Assembly: GCA_020051095.1 (NCBI GenBank)
Contig: JAGVJN010000050.1
Coordinates: 1 to 35,985, forward strand
Direction: 5' to 3'
Origin: Pseudomonadota bacterium
GTDB lineage: Bacteria; Pseudomonadota; Gammaproteobacteria; Legionellales; Legionellaceae
DNA: 35,985 nucleotides
Under the pieces are notes generated by a model. It was given only the letters and a program-made list of their open reading frames with translations, ran no database searches and had not been told where the DNA came from. Numbering within the stretch: the stretch's first letter is position 1; the number at the start of each line of letters is the position of its first letter. A program made the position numbers and the translations under genes. Below, piece after piece: positions 9,396 through 16,255 of this stretch.

Positions 9396-9592
9396 TCATC
9401 TCGACAACTTTTCTGGTTCCTCGTTGGGTAAAAAATAATAACCTTGTTCGTTGATTTCAAGAATGACAATAACACGCCCATGAGGAATAACATTTTTGCT
9501 AGTCGTATATAATATATAGCGTGCTGTGGACTAGGCGCTCCTTTTTCCAGTTCTTCAGAAATCCATGATGTTAAGGTAATGGGATTTTTCAT
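9396..9592 (-). pseudogene. Small frameshifted gene downstream of the repressor
   Basis: On the minus strand an open frame starts MKNPITLTSWISEELEKGAP at 9592 and runs to 9389, but its second half reads unlike a protein. The neighbouring frame becomes coherent from about 9525 (ARYILYTTSKNVIPHG, then EINEQGYYFLPNEEPEKLSR) and stops at 9396. That frame is closed by TAG just upstream. The simplest reading is one gene of about 65 residues with an indel near 9525-9535. I recognise no family. It follows the lvrR-like repressor by 17 bp on the same strand, so it may once have been co-transcribed with it. An alternative is that the unbroken 67-residue frame is real. Confidence 0.4.
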
Positions 9593-9609
9593 AGCTATAA
9601 CCTAAACGT

Positions 9610-10272
9610 CTATCGCAAATATTTTCTGATTTCAGTAACAACACCAATCAGCTGTGCTTCATTGGCTTGCTTGATACTTACCGTGGCCCATAATTCGCTA
9701 TTTGGCAATAGTTGGAATAAACAATCATCTGCTTCACCATATTTGCGTAGTATTGTTAGATTTTTTTGTGTCAGATAAACCAAGACAAATTGACCTGGAT
9801 TGGGTTGCAATTGATTATCAATAATCACCATGTCACCCGGATTAAGTTCAGGTTGCATACTGCTATCCTCCACTACTGCTGCAAATAGTACTGAGCTTTT
9901 AATGGCAGGATTAAAAACATCCACAACGATCGTTTTTTCAAATGCAAATGTGTCTTGTTGCCCTAAAATTTCTCTAGCATGCGGGGCCTCTTTCATGCTC
10001 AATATAGGAATATGTCGGAGGCTATTTTCAGAACTCTGGATAAGCTCCCCTTGCGGATTATCGGTTAAGCACAACAAATAGGATGCCGACACACTTAACT
10101 GATCTGCAAGCAATTTGGCCTCTAATGGTCCAGGGCTTCGCGTTCCTTGTTCCCAATTACTAATTCTTGCTGGTGAAAGCTCCACTGTTCTTGCTGCTAA
10201 TTCCTTAATGGTAATACCCAGCTCTTTGCGGGATTTGGTAATGCGATTACCTATTTGTTCTCTGATATCCAT
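9610..10272 (-). CDS. lvrR: CI-like phage-type repressor, XRE HTH plus S24 domain (LvrR-like)
   Basis: 220 residues. The N-terminal XRE helix-turn-helix spans about 5-65 (GITIKELAARTVELSPARIS). The C-terminal LexA/CI-like S24 domain covers about 120-215, with DSSMQPELNPGD holding the candidate catalytic Ser138. The position of the Lys base (Lys192 in lambda CI) aligns with Leu175 in LTILRKY, so self-cleavage may be impaired; the alignment was made by eye. It is divergent from the lvrA-like gene across a 186-bp control region, the layout of a lysogeny-type switch that keeps an ICE quiet. AAGGA precedes the ATG. The name follows the lvrRABC module described in Legionella ICEs. Confidence 0.85.
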   Translation of the reverse strand: MDIREQIGNRITKSRKELGITIKELAARTVELSPARISNWEQGTRSPGPLEAKLLADQLSVSASYLLCLTDNPQGELIQSSENSLRHIPILSMKEAPHAREILGQQDTFAFEKTIVVDVFNPAIKSSVLFAAVVEDSSMQPELNPGDMVIIDNQLQPNPGQFVLVYLTQKNLTILRKYGEADDCLFQLLPNSELWATVSIKQANEAQLIGVVTEIRKYLR

Positions 10273-10303
10273 TGTGATCCTTCAAAAAAATAATACATAC
10301 CCA

Positions 10304-10333
10304 TTGACTAAAACACGATTTGTTTTATATTAT
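10304..10333 (+). promoter_or_regulatory. Sigma70-type promoter for the lvrA-like/conjugation operon
   Basis: TTGACT (10304-10309) and TATTAT (10328-10333) are separated by 18 bp, close to consensus, and point to the lvrA-like gene at 10459. This gives a leader of roughly 115 nt. It overlaps the left arm of the candidate operator, so repressor binding would block it. Confidence 0.6.
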
Positions 10334-10361
10334 GTATAAATTAAAACGTTTTGTGTTTAGT
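10307..10361. promoter_or_regulatory. Candidate repressor operator between divergent lvrR- and lvrA-like genes
   Basis: ACTAAAACAC (10307-10316) and GTGTTTAGT (10353-10361) are inverted copies differing by one A. Between them lies a further self-complementary AAAACGTTTT (10343-10352). The arms bracket the promoter -10 region. This is the expected place for CI-like repressor binding; assignment to the neighbouring repressor is inference. Confidence 0.45.
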
Positions 10362-10458
10362 GAAATAGTAATACTTAGCATATTTAATCATAAATTTATT
10401 TAAAAATCACATCATGTTTTATTTTAACTATTTTATTCATTGATAAAAAGGTCAGGAC

Positions 10459-11334
10459 ATGGAATTTATTATTATCACCCATAGGGAACTTTCTGCATTA
10501 AGCGGATTACCTTACCTACAACAATTGACTTACCTTCACGGCATTAAACCCTACGTAGATTACAAAACAGGATTAGTAGGTATTCGTCGAGGTATTAGTT
10601 ATCAGTCAATGAGTGAAGCACTTTATATAGAGCCTCACTCGGGTATTAAAAGCGGCAGTCCCAGTAAAGATCAATTGCGTCGTGCATTAAAAGGACTTGA
10701 GAAAGCAGGATTAATTGAAATCCAATCATGGGAGAGAAAGCTGGTTTTACGTTGCTTATTATTAGATAGGCATGAATCTGTTCAAAACAAACCCGCCATA
10801 AAAACGCTTGAGCATACCGCCAGTAATACAGCAGAAAGAAATCTAATGGATTCAACGAAATCCAATATAAACACATCAGAAGAGGACACATTCCAAAAGC
10901 CAGAACCCACCACTCCTCAAGATAATAATAATAATTATTTTTTTATTTCTTTATCTCAAGCCTTTGAAGAGTTCTGGGATCTGTATCCACTGAAAAAAGA
11001 AAAAGAAAATGCTTTTGAGATGTTTAAAAAACTAAAACCCTCTCATGCCTTAGTCCAGGAAATCATGGCTCGCTTAACAGAACAAATTCAATTTGACCTG
11101 CAGAAACGCTCAGAAGGTGTTTGGATGCCTGCCTGGAAATACCCAGCGAACTGGTTAACACAACGATGCTGGGAAACAACATCAACGATTATTAAAGCCA
11201 AGGAGTATGACTATGCAATCCATGAAACAAATCGTGCACACCAATCATCTGACCACCTTGCCAGGATTACAAAGTCAAGTGAAAGTACGAGCTTCAGCGA
11301 CACAGAGTTCCAAAAACTCTGGAAAATGCACTGA
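10459..11334 (+). CDS. lvrA: LvrA-like ICE regulatory/replication-type winged-helix protein
   Basis: 291 residues. The first ~110 look like a winged-helix DNA-binding domain: ITHRELSALSGLPYLQQLTY, then a SMSEALYIEP segment and a wing with LRRALKGLEKAGLIEIQSWE. A polar linker (about 115-160) leads to a C-terminal block (about 170-240) with FEEFWDLYPLKKEKENAFEM, a segment seen in phage/plasmid replication-type proteins. It is the first gene after the divergent promoter, and the order repressor-lvrA-lvrB-lvrC is the known Legionella ICE module. Its biochemical role is not established from sequence. AAAGG lies 7-8 nt before the ATG, and CAGGAC abuts it. Its 3' end overlaps lvrB by 122 nt in another frame. 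Confidence 0.75.
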   Translation: MEFIIITHRELSALSGLPYLQQLTYLHGIKPYVDYKTGLVGIRRGISYQSMSEALYIEPHSGIKSGSPSKDQLRRALKGLEKAGLIEIQSWERKLVLRCLLLDRHESVQNKPAIKTLEHTASNTAERNLMDSTKSNINTSEEDTFQKPEPTTPQDNNNNYFFISLSQAFEEFWDLYPLKKEKENAFEMFKKLKPSHALVQEIMARLTEQIQFDLQKRSEGVWMPAWKYPANWLTQRCWETTSTIIKAKEYDYAIHETNRAHQSSDHLARITKSSESTSFSDTEFQKLWKMH

Positions 11335-11662
11335 GCAAGTCAACAAACTTTTTCTGAAGTTTTCAACCTTTTATGGACACATCTGGCGTAGTCAATTCAA
11401 AAATGAATATTACTCAGATTTTGCGCGCAAAGAATGGTCGAAAGCTCTGCAGGAATTTGATGAAAAGCTGATTGAACAAGCCATTGATGAGTGTCTAAAA
11501 AACCGTGAAATGCCACCAGCATTAGCGCAATTTATTGAGTGTTGTAAGCAGCTCTCAGCCAGGAAAAAACAGTTTTTTCAGAGAGAAGTCTACAAACCCT
11601 GTGACCCTAGCGTTGCCCACTCTCACCTACAAAAAATAAAAAAACTCTTAAACATGAAATAA
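11213..11662 (+). CDS. lvrB: LvrB-like ICE protein
   Basis: 149 residues of unknown biochemical role, recognised by position and composition as the LvrB member of the lvr module. The start was set at the second ATG of the frame: AAGGAG at 11200-11205 is only 1 nt from the ATG at 11207 but 7 nt from that at 11213. The N-terminal ~40 residues are polar and encoded inside the 3' end of lvrA. The rest (about 45-140) is an alpha-helical domain with FYGHIWRSQFKNEYYSDFAR and CLKNREMPPALAQFIECC, resembling replication-accessory helical domains. It lies 23 bp upstream of the csrA-like gene. Confidence 0.7.
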   Translation: MQSMKQIVHTNHLTTLPGLQSQVKVRASATQSSKNSGKCTEQVNKLFLKFSTFYGHIWRSQFKNEYYSDFARKEWSKALQEFDEKLIEQAIDECLKNREMPPALAQFIECCKQLSARKKQFFQREVYKPCDPSVAHSHLQKIKKLLNMK

Positions 11663-11685
11663 CAATAATCAATCGGAGAAAAACT

Positions 11686-11883
11686 ATGTTGGTACTAACA
11701 AGACGCAAGGGTGAGCAAATATTAATTGATAAAGGACAAATCCAAATTCAAGTCATCTACCAGCGAAGAGGCGTGGTTGCTTTGGGCATTAAAGCACCAC
11801 CTCATATTGATGTTGATCGAGAAGAAATTTTCTTAAGAAAACAAGCGAATCCCGAAAAAACAGATGACAAGGAGAAAAAATGA
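11686..11883 (+). CDS. lvrC: CsrA-family RNA-binding regulator (LvrC/CsrT type)
   Basis: 65-residue CsrA paralogue. The core MLVLTRRKGEQILI, the valine/isoleucine beta strands and the GIKAPPHIDVDREEI segment are standard for the family. The RNA-binding N-terminal Arg (LTRRKGE) is kept and the conserved C-terminal Arg lies in DREEIF. Canonical CsrA binds GGA motifs in mRNA leaders and blocks or exposes ribosome sites. ICE-borne CsrA paralogues in Legionella (LvrC/CsrT) are known to regulate their own element. It has a CGGAG ribosome site 8 nt upstream, and its stop overlaps the PilL-like start by 4 nt (ATGA). A likely target site lies in its own 3' end. Confidence 0.93.
   Translation: MLVLTRRKGEQILIDKGQIQIQVIYQRRGVVALGIKAPPHIDVDREEIFLRKQANPEKTDDKEKK
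11867..11873 (+). promoter_or_regulatory. Candidate CsrA-binding site in the pilL-like ribosome site
   Basis: ACAAGGA at 11867-11873 matches the CsrA core consensus ACARGGA exactly and is also the Shine-Dalgarno sequence of the gene starting at 11880. The site lies in the last codons of the csrA-like gene, so its product could block entry into the conjugation operon. The match is seen; function is inferred. Confidence 0.4.
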
Positions 11884-12314
11884 GATCAACGATTCAGCTG
11901 TCCCTTATTTGCATATTGAGTGTGGCAGCATTTTACTCTTTTGCTGCCGATGTAACACAAGTTAATCGCTACGCTACTGTTGCCAATAAACCATTGGCAG
12001 CACAAATCAACCCTTTACTAGCAGTTCAACAAGTCCATTTTCCTCAAGAAATTCAAAGCATAGGTCAAGCCATTGCATGGTGGTTGCGTTTTTCAGGTTT
12101 TATCTTGGTATCCAAAGAAAAACAACCTGAAAGCCTGCAAGCAGTCATGCGCCAACCGTTACCTCAAATTGACAGAAATCTTGGGCCTCTAACCGTTAAA
12201 GACGGACTCGAAATACTTGTTGGTCAACAATCTTTTGTCCTAGTTGAAGATCCACTGCTACGGCAAGTGAATTTCAAATTAAAACCTGGCATCAAAACAG
12301 AGAGTAAATCATGA
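11880..12314 (+). CDS. PilL N-terminal-type ICE protein (PFGI-1 class, TIGR03748-like)
   Basis: 144 residues with a signal peptide (about 1-22, ending SFAA). The mature part matches the PilL-type ICE family: a conserved N-terminal RYATV and ANKPLAAQINPLL, then VHFPQEIQSIGQAIAWWLRF with SGF, and the C-terminal GPLTVKDGLEILVGQ. Full PilL proteins are longer secretin-like pilus proteins; ICE versions of this short length are common at the start of GI-type T4SS operons. It is translationally coupled to the csrA-like gene (4-nt overlap) and to the next gene (4-nt overlap). Confidence 0.75.
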   Translation: MRSTIQLSLICILSVAAFYSFAADVTQVNRYATVANKPLAAQINPLLAVQQVHFPQEIQSIGQAIAWWLRFSGFILVSKEKQPESLQAVMRQPLPQIDRNLGPLTVKDGLEILVGQQSFVLVEDPLLRQVNFKLKPGIKTESKS

Positions 12315-12925
12315 TTAATCGCACAACCACCTTAAAATACCTATTAGTAGCGAGCTTAGGTCTGACTTTAGCTTGCAGTATTGTTGGCATTAAATACTAT
12401 TCAACGAATAAACCCACAGACTCAGAGGTCATTGCCAATCGCCTTGATACCATTCAGGCTCAGTTGGGGGCATTACATCAGGAAGTAAAAAAACCGGCTG
12501 AGGCAGTGAATTTAACCACAATCAATCAGGACTTCAATAAACTGGCTTCATTGATTGAACAACTCAAAAGTAAAGATGAAACTACCCTCAATCACCTGAT
12601 TAGTGAAAATCGCGCAGAATTAGTGCAAAAACTTGATTCGCTGCATGAAATAGTTACCGCTCTTGATGATAAACGTCACCCCATCAAATATCTGCCTGTT
12701 ACTTCCTTACCGTTTAAAGTCATCAGCATAGACAGCATCCAGCAGATCAGTGTTGCCACAATGGCCTACAACTTTAAAACCATACCCCTGGAAAAAAGCG
12801 ACAAACTGGCTGACTGGATAGTGTTAAGCATTGATTTTGGTCTACAACGCATGGAATTAGAAAACAGCAATAAAGAACATGTTGTTGTAAAAATGAATGT
12901 AGTGCAAGGAGACTCTGATGTTTAA
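12311..12925 (+). CDS. Membrane-anchored coiled-coil protein of the conjugation operon, unknown family
   Basis: 204 residues. One N-terminal membrane helix (about 9-28), then a long predicted coiled-coil (about 42-130, regular Leu/Ile spacing as in LDTIQAQLGALHQEVKK and LIEQLKSKDE), and a small C-terminal domain starting near KYLPVTSLPFKVISID. The C-domain would lie in the periplasm. I do not recognise a family; the layout resembles PilN/PilO-like or T4SS scaffold proteins only in general shape. It sits between the PilL-like and PFL_4693-like genes, overlapping both (4 nt and 8 nt), so it probably works with them in the envelope. Confidence 0.8.
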   Translation: MINRTTTLKYLLVASLGLTLACSIVGIKYYSTNKPTDSEVIANRLDTIQAQLGALHQEVKKPAEAVNLTTINQDFNKLASLIEQLKSKDETTLNHLISENRAELVQKLDSLHEIVTALDDKRHPIKYLPVTSLPFKVISIDSIQQISVATMAYNFKTIPLEKSDKLADWIVLSIDFGLQRMELENSNKEHVVVKMNVVQGDSDV

Positions 12926-13757
12926 GTATTCAGTCTTTCTGCTTCCCTTGTTAGTCTGTGAAATAGTACATGCCGAACTGAATATTCCCGGGCTAAACCA
13001 ACAACCCCTGAATCACCTTGCTATTCAGGATCAAACGCTGGAAAAAACTGGATTAACGGTTAATGAAGATGATCTGACCTCCGAACAAGACATCAATAAA
13101 CTCACGCTTACCGAAGCACAACTCCATGAAGCGAAAGTCTGGGGATTAACAATTGATGAAGAAAAACGCTATGTCTTGCTTATACAAAACAAAAGCAAAT
13201 TCTATTATGAAGGGTTAAGACAAACACCGATTGATATTTTGGGTCTTAATGCCAGAAATGAAGTGGAACGTGATCACTTTGCAGAACTGGCAGCCAGGCA
13301 GGAAGCCCAGAAGGTATCGAAAAACATTGCCTGGAACAATGCCTTTTACAAAACCTACAACAGACTGTTTGCCAATGTGCCTGTGATAGGTGACTTTGAT
13401 CCTTCTCCCTATTCACCTTATGCCCATAAACCGGTGCAATTAAGTCAAGGCGATACGCTTTACTTCTTCATCAAAGAAAAAGACGCAGTAAAAACCATAC
13501 TGATGATGCTCTTTGATGCCATAGAGCAAACACCAGATACCCGATTGCATTTGATGTTATTGAATATGGATGATGCAACAATCCAAATCTGGGCTAACCA
13601 GCATCAAATTCCGCAACATCTTGTAAACAGCAGCCGTATCAGCTTGAACCATGGCGAGCTAAATTATCAGACACTCAAAGTAAACAAAAAGCTGCTGCCT
13701 CTACTGCTACTATCCAAAAATGGTCATTCCAGCATCGTTGATTTGGGGAGATTCTAA
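12918..13757 (+). CDS. ICE protein, PFL_4693 family (TIGR03759-like)
   Basis: 279 residues with a signal peptide ending near VHA (residue 19). The family core is visible at about 75-130: EAKVWGLTIDEEKRYVLLIQ, then TPIDILGLNARNEVERDHFA. The C-terminal half, with DTLYFFI and TRLHLMLLNMDD, resembles a thioredoxin-like or periplasmic beta/alpha domain. Exact role in conjugation is not known. A CAAGGAG ribosome site precedes it inside the previous gene. It ends 1 bp before the next start. Confidence 0.75.
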   Translation: MFKYSVFLLPLLVCEIVHAELNIPGLNQQPLNHLAIQDQTLEKTGLTVNEDDLTSEQDINKLTLTEAQLHEAKVWGLTIDEEKRYVLLIQNKSKFYYEGLRQTPIDILGLNARNEVERDHFAELAARQEAQKVSKNIAWNNAFYKTYNRLFANVPVIGDFDPSPYSPYAHKPVQLSQGDTLYFFIKEKDAVKTILMMLFDAIEQTPDTRLHLMLLNMDDATIQIWANQHQIPQHLVNSSRISLNHGELNYQTLKVNKKLLPLLLLSKNGHSSIVDLGRF

Positions 13758-13758
13758 T

Positions 13759-14217
13759 ATGCGAAAAACCGCCATAATCTTTGGGCTGTTGATGATTACT
13801 TCTTGCTATGCCTGGCAAATCATCAACATGGAACAGTACATCAAAGAGAGTGAAGCACAATTAACCGAAGACTCATTAAAACTGCAAGAAAAACTGGACG
13901 CAAGAATGCCTGTATCCAGTAAAGCTACGGTTGGCAAAGTTGAGCGACGAAAACTAACACTCGTTAATTTTTCAAACCCTGTATTCATCATTGGAGATGA
14001 TGCTGTTTCACGTCAATGGTTGCAGGAAAATATAAAAAAATTGGAGAAAGCTCAGGCTCTGGGATTTGTCGCCAATATCAACAACAGCGAACAATTGCAA
14101 TCGCTACAACGTCTGACCAAAGCATCTTTATTACCTGCCAATGTGGATGACTTGATGAATATTTTTCAAGAGAGTCATTATCCGCTTGCTTTTTATGAGG
14201 GGGAATTATGGCAATAA
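13759..14217 (+). CDS. ICE protein, PFL_4695 family (TIGR03765-like)
   Basis: 152 residues from the ATG at 13759, chosen because GGGGAG lies 8 nt upstream; a longer frame beginning at 13720 overlaps the previous gene and lacks a signal. N-terminal hydrophobic segment MRKTAIIFGLLMITSCYA, a short helix region, then the family-like part with VERRKLTLVNFSNPVFIIGD, WLQENIKKLEKAQALGFVAN and a Pro-Ala-Asn-Val-Asp-Asp end region. The function is unknown but the family is confined to GI-type conjugation clusters. In related elements a lytic transglycosylase gene sits just before this gene; here it is missing. It overlaps the next gene by 10 nt. Confidence 0.7.
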   Translation: MRKTAIIFGLLMITSCYAWQIINMEQYIKESEAQLTEDSLKLQEKLDARMPVSSKATVGKVERRKLTLVNFSNPVFIIGDDAVSRQWLQENIKKLEKAQALGFVANINNSEQLQSLQRLTKASLLPANVDDLMNIFQESHYPLAFYEGELWQ

Positions 14218-14906
14218 AGACGGCAACTCCCAAACCATCCAAAAGAGTAGTCATGAGTCTCATGTTACTTGTCCTGCTTGGTTGGTTAATTCTTATGGGT
14301 TGGGTATCCAGTCTTTGGTGTTTCTCAGGATTTGATCAGGCGTTACATGCTGTCAAGACCCTTTCACAAAAACAAACACAAGCCATCACAGAGTTTAATG
14401 GTATGAAAATCGCCAACAAAGTGAAGTCCTGGTTTGGCAACATGCCCACACAAGGACTGACCGATAAGGTAGTTCAAACCAATTCCTTAATTAAAAACGG
14501 CCTGAATGAGGTGCTTCCTGACGAAAAAAATGAATTAAATGATATAGCGGAAGACTTTATTTACATAACCAAACAAGTTTGGTTACTTATGGGATTAACA
14601 ACTCAGGTCATATTCATCAAGCTCGTTATTCTTGTCTCGGCTATCCCTTTATTTTTGCTGGCGACTACCGCAGGGCTTGTTGATGGGCTGAATCAACGCG
14701 CCATACGCACAGCATCTCTGGGCCGTGAATCATCCTACGTATTCCATCAGCTAAACCGCTACTTCAAACGTGGTCTTTTGCTGTTATTGAGCTTATGGCT
14801 TGCTTTGCCAGTAAGCATAACCCCCGCTTTTGTTTTTGTGCCGGTGAGCCTGTTGTTAAGCATTATGGTTTCCGTCACCGCAAGCCGCTTCAAAAAATAT
14901 TTGTAA
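14208..14906 (+). CDS. ICE membrane protein, PFL_4697 family (TIGR03747-like)
   Basis: 232-residue inner-membrane protein. Hydrophobic segments are visible at about 15-38 (MLLVLLGWLILMGWVSSLW), 125-150 (LMGLTTQVIFIKLVILVSAI), and two near the C-terminus (about 188-225). Between the first two is a soluble region of about 80 residues. The ALNQRAIR-like region GLVDGLNQRAIRTASLGRES is a recognisable family mark. Function within the T4SS is not defined. GAGGGGGAA precedes the start. It is followed by a strong AAGGAGG site for the RAQPRD gene. Confidence 0.78.
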   Translation: MAIKTATPKPSKRVVMSLMLLVLLGWLILMGWVSSLWCFSGFDQALHAVKTLSQKQTQAITEFNGMKIANKVKSWFGNMPTQGLTDKVVQTNSLIKNGLNEVLPDEKNELNDIAEDFIYITKQVWLLMGLTTQVIFIKLVILVSAIPLFLLATTAGLVDGLNQRAIRTASLGRESSYVFHQLNRYFKRGLLLLLSLWLALPVSITPAFVFVPVSLLLSIMVSVTASRFKKYL

Positions 14907-14915
14907 GGAGGAAAC

Positions 14916-15239
14916 ATGAAACGATTATTGTTAGTACTAATATTAAGCCTACCTCTAGCTACCCATGCACAAGAAGACGCACTTAACCAGACCTTGGTCA
15001 GAGTTATTAATCAAATTAATGCCATTATGCCTTTGCTGGATGAAGCACAGATCGAAATCGAACCTAATACCCGTATTCAATTGCATATCGAGAATTTTGA
15101 AGGTTCTGACGGTAAAACCCACGCAGGGCTTCGTACAGACCTGTTGACTATTCGCAATGCGCTGATTGATTACATCAATAAACCCGCCATTGAGCCTAAA
15201 ACCATTAAGCCTCTAGCACTTGATTTTGTTGGAAAGTAA
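14916..15239 (+). CDS. RAQPRD-family ICE protein (TIGR01690-like), degenerate signature
   Basis: 107 residues with a clear signal peptide (MKRLLLVLILSLPLATHAQ). The family has an RIQ/RY-FDY-IR-GI-Y-PxRxQPRD pattern; here the region RTDLLTIRNALIDYINKP, then EPKTIKPLALDFVG, keeps the spacing but not the RAQPRD letters. It is periplasmic, with unknown role. AAGGAGG lies 6-7 nt before the start, one of the strongest ribosome sites in the operon, suggesting high demand for the following small subunits. Start of the next gene is 3 nt after its stop. Confidence 0.75.
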   Translation: MKRLLLVLILSLPLATHAQEDALNQTLVRVINQINAIMPLLDEAQIEIEPNTRIQLHIENFEGSDGKTHAGLRTDLLTIRNALIDYINKPAIEPKTIKPLALDFVGK

Positions 15240-15241
15240 TC

Positions 15242-15505
15242 ATGAGCAAAGTGGATATTGCTAAAACTTTTGCAGCAAGTTTCAAGCAGGCAGCAGGCGA
15301 CACTGCTGCAAGTGCCTATTCAGGCTGTATCCGGTTTGTAGCCATCATGCTGGTCATTATCGGACTAATTTGGTGCATCAATCAATTTATGGGCAATACG
15401 GAAAAAGAGCAGGAAGGATTTCTCATTCTGCTCGGGTCGCGCCTAATCCGTATCGTGCTGGGGTTTTGTTTATTCATTCTTATTTTAATCGTTAAGGGGA
15501 GTTGA
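15242..15505 (+). CDS. Small ICE membrane protein, PFL_4701 family (TIGR03758-like)
   Basis: 87 residues with two membrane segments, about 27-47 (IRFVAIMLVIIGLIWCINQF) and 62-84 (LIRIVLGFCLFILILIV). The amphipathic N-terminus carries Ala-rich AASFKQAAGDTAASAYS. Size, topology and position directly before the pilin candidate match the PFL_4701 family, assigned mainly from order. It may be a second small membrane subunit of the pilus base; role not known. Confidence 0.7.
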   Translation: MSKVDIAKTFAASFKQAAGDTAASAYSGCIRFVAIMLVIIGLIWCINQFMGNTEKEQEGFLILLGSRLIRIVLGFCLFILILIVKGS

Positions 15506-15506
15506 G

Positions 15507-15893
15507 ATGAAAAAGTTGGTTGCAAGTATGAAACTTTGGGGTCAACAAATGGGTCTGGGGCTGGTTACTTTAAATTATGCACCTGCACTTTTTGCTGATA
15601 ACTGGTTTCCCAAAATATCAAACGCAGATGACATTAGTGATGGTAATAAAAGCATGATGACTGTAACCGGTAACTATGTCCGACAAGGTTTAGGTTTGTT
15701 GCTTTTTATCGCAGCAGTCATGAGTTTTATCAAATTCATTACCACCATTCAGCATGGGATTGAAGAATCCAAGAAAAATGATGGCTCAATGGTAGCCTTT
15801 GGTACTTTTGCTGTCATGGGAATTACTTATCTTGCCATCAGTATTGTAGCGGGCTACGTCGGTTACAGCATGATCACCAAATTCAAGATTTAG
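15507..15893 (+). CDS. Candidate conjugative pilin, PFL_4702 family (TIGR03745-like; TraA/VirB2-like position)
   Basis: 128 residues: a signal-like N-terminus ending near ALFAD (about 30), a polar stretch (NWFPKISNADDISDGNKSMM), and two hydrophobic helices at about 65-80 and 92-120, split by a charged loop (HGIEESKKNDGS). This two-helix form with a leader is the layout of VirB2/TraA-type pilins. It sits where traA lies in the F-type order. The pilin role is inferred from form and order. AAGGGG precedes the start. Confidence 0.75.
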   Translation: MKKLVASMKLWGQQMGLGLVTLNYAPALFADNWFPKISNADDISDGNKSMMTVTGNYVRQGLGLLLFIAAVMSFIKFITTIQHGIEESKKNDGSMVAFGTFAVMGITYLAISIVAGYVGYSMITKFKI

Positions 15894-15901
15894 GAAGTGT
15901 T

Positions 15902-16252
15902 ATGAATCAACCATCCTCACGCCATCTGTCTCATGATTATGAGGCCTATAAAGGGCTAAGCCTGAGAGAACTATTCTGGATAGTACTTGTTACAACACCG
16001 ATCATTAGTATTTTTTTCTCTTTGGCCGGTCTTTTTATTGGATATCCACTGGCTTGTGGTTGTGTTGGTTTCATCGCGGGTTTTATTGTATCCATTACCC
16101 TCTGTCCCAAACGTGCAGCATCTATCAAGGCAGGAAAACCCCATGGTTATATGATGAAAAAGACCATGCTGCTGTTAGCGCGCTGGGGATTAAGACGCTC
16201 TCCCTATCTTCACCATATTGGTGTCTGGCAAAAATCCAAACTCGTGAGGTAA
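15902..16252 (+). CDS. ICE membrane protein, TIGR03750-like (TraL/VirB3-like position)
   Basis: 116 residues with two adjacent membrane segments (about 26-48 and 52-72, FWIVLVTTPIISIFFSLAGL then ACGCVGFIAGFIVSITLCP), flanked by a polar N-terminus and a basic C-terminal cytoplasmic tail. TraL/VirB3 proteins are small, with one or two such helices, and sit beside the VirB4 ATPase. Placement after the pilin candidate matches F order A-L-E-K-B. Start has AGGAAG upstream. Confidence 0.75.
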   Translation: MNQPSSRHLSHDYEAYKGLSLRELFWIVLVTTPIISIFFSLAGLFIGYPLACGCVGFIAGFIVSITLCPKRAASIKAGKPHGYMMKKTMLLLARWGLRRSPYLHHIGVWQKSKLVR

Positions 16253-16255
16253 TCC

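Noticed and set aside
9242..9454. 70-residue plus-strand frame
   Set aside because: No ribosome site, no recognisable pattern, and it overlaps the more convincing minus-strand broken gene.
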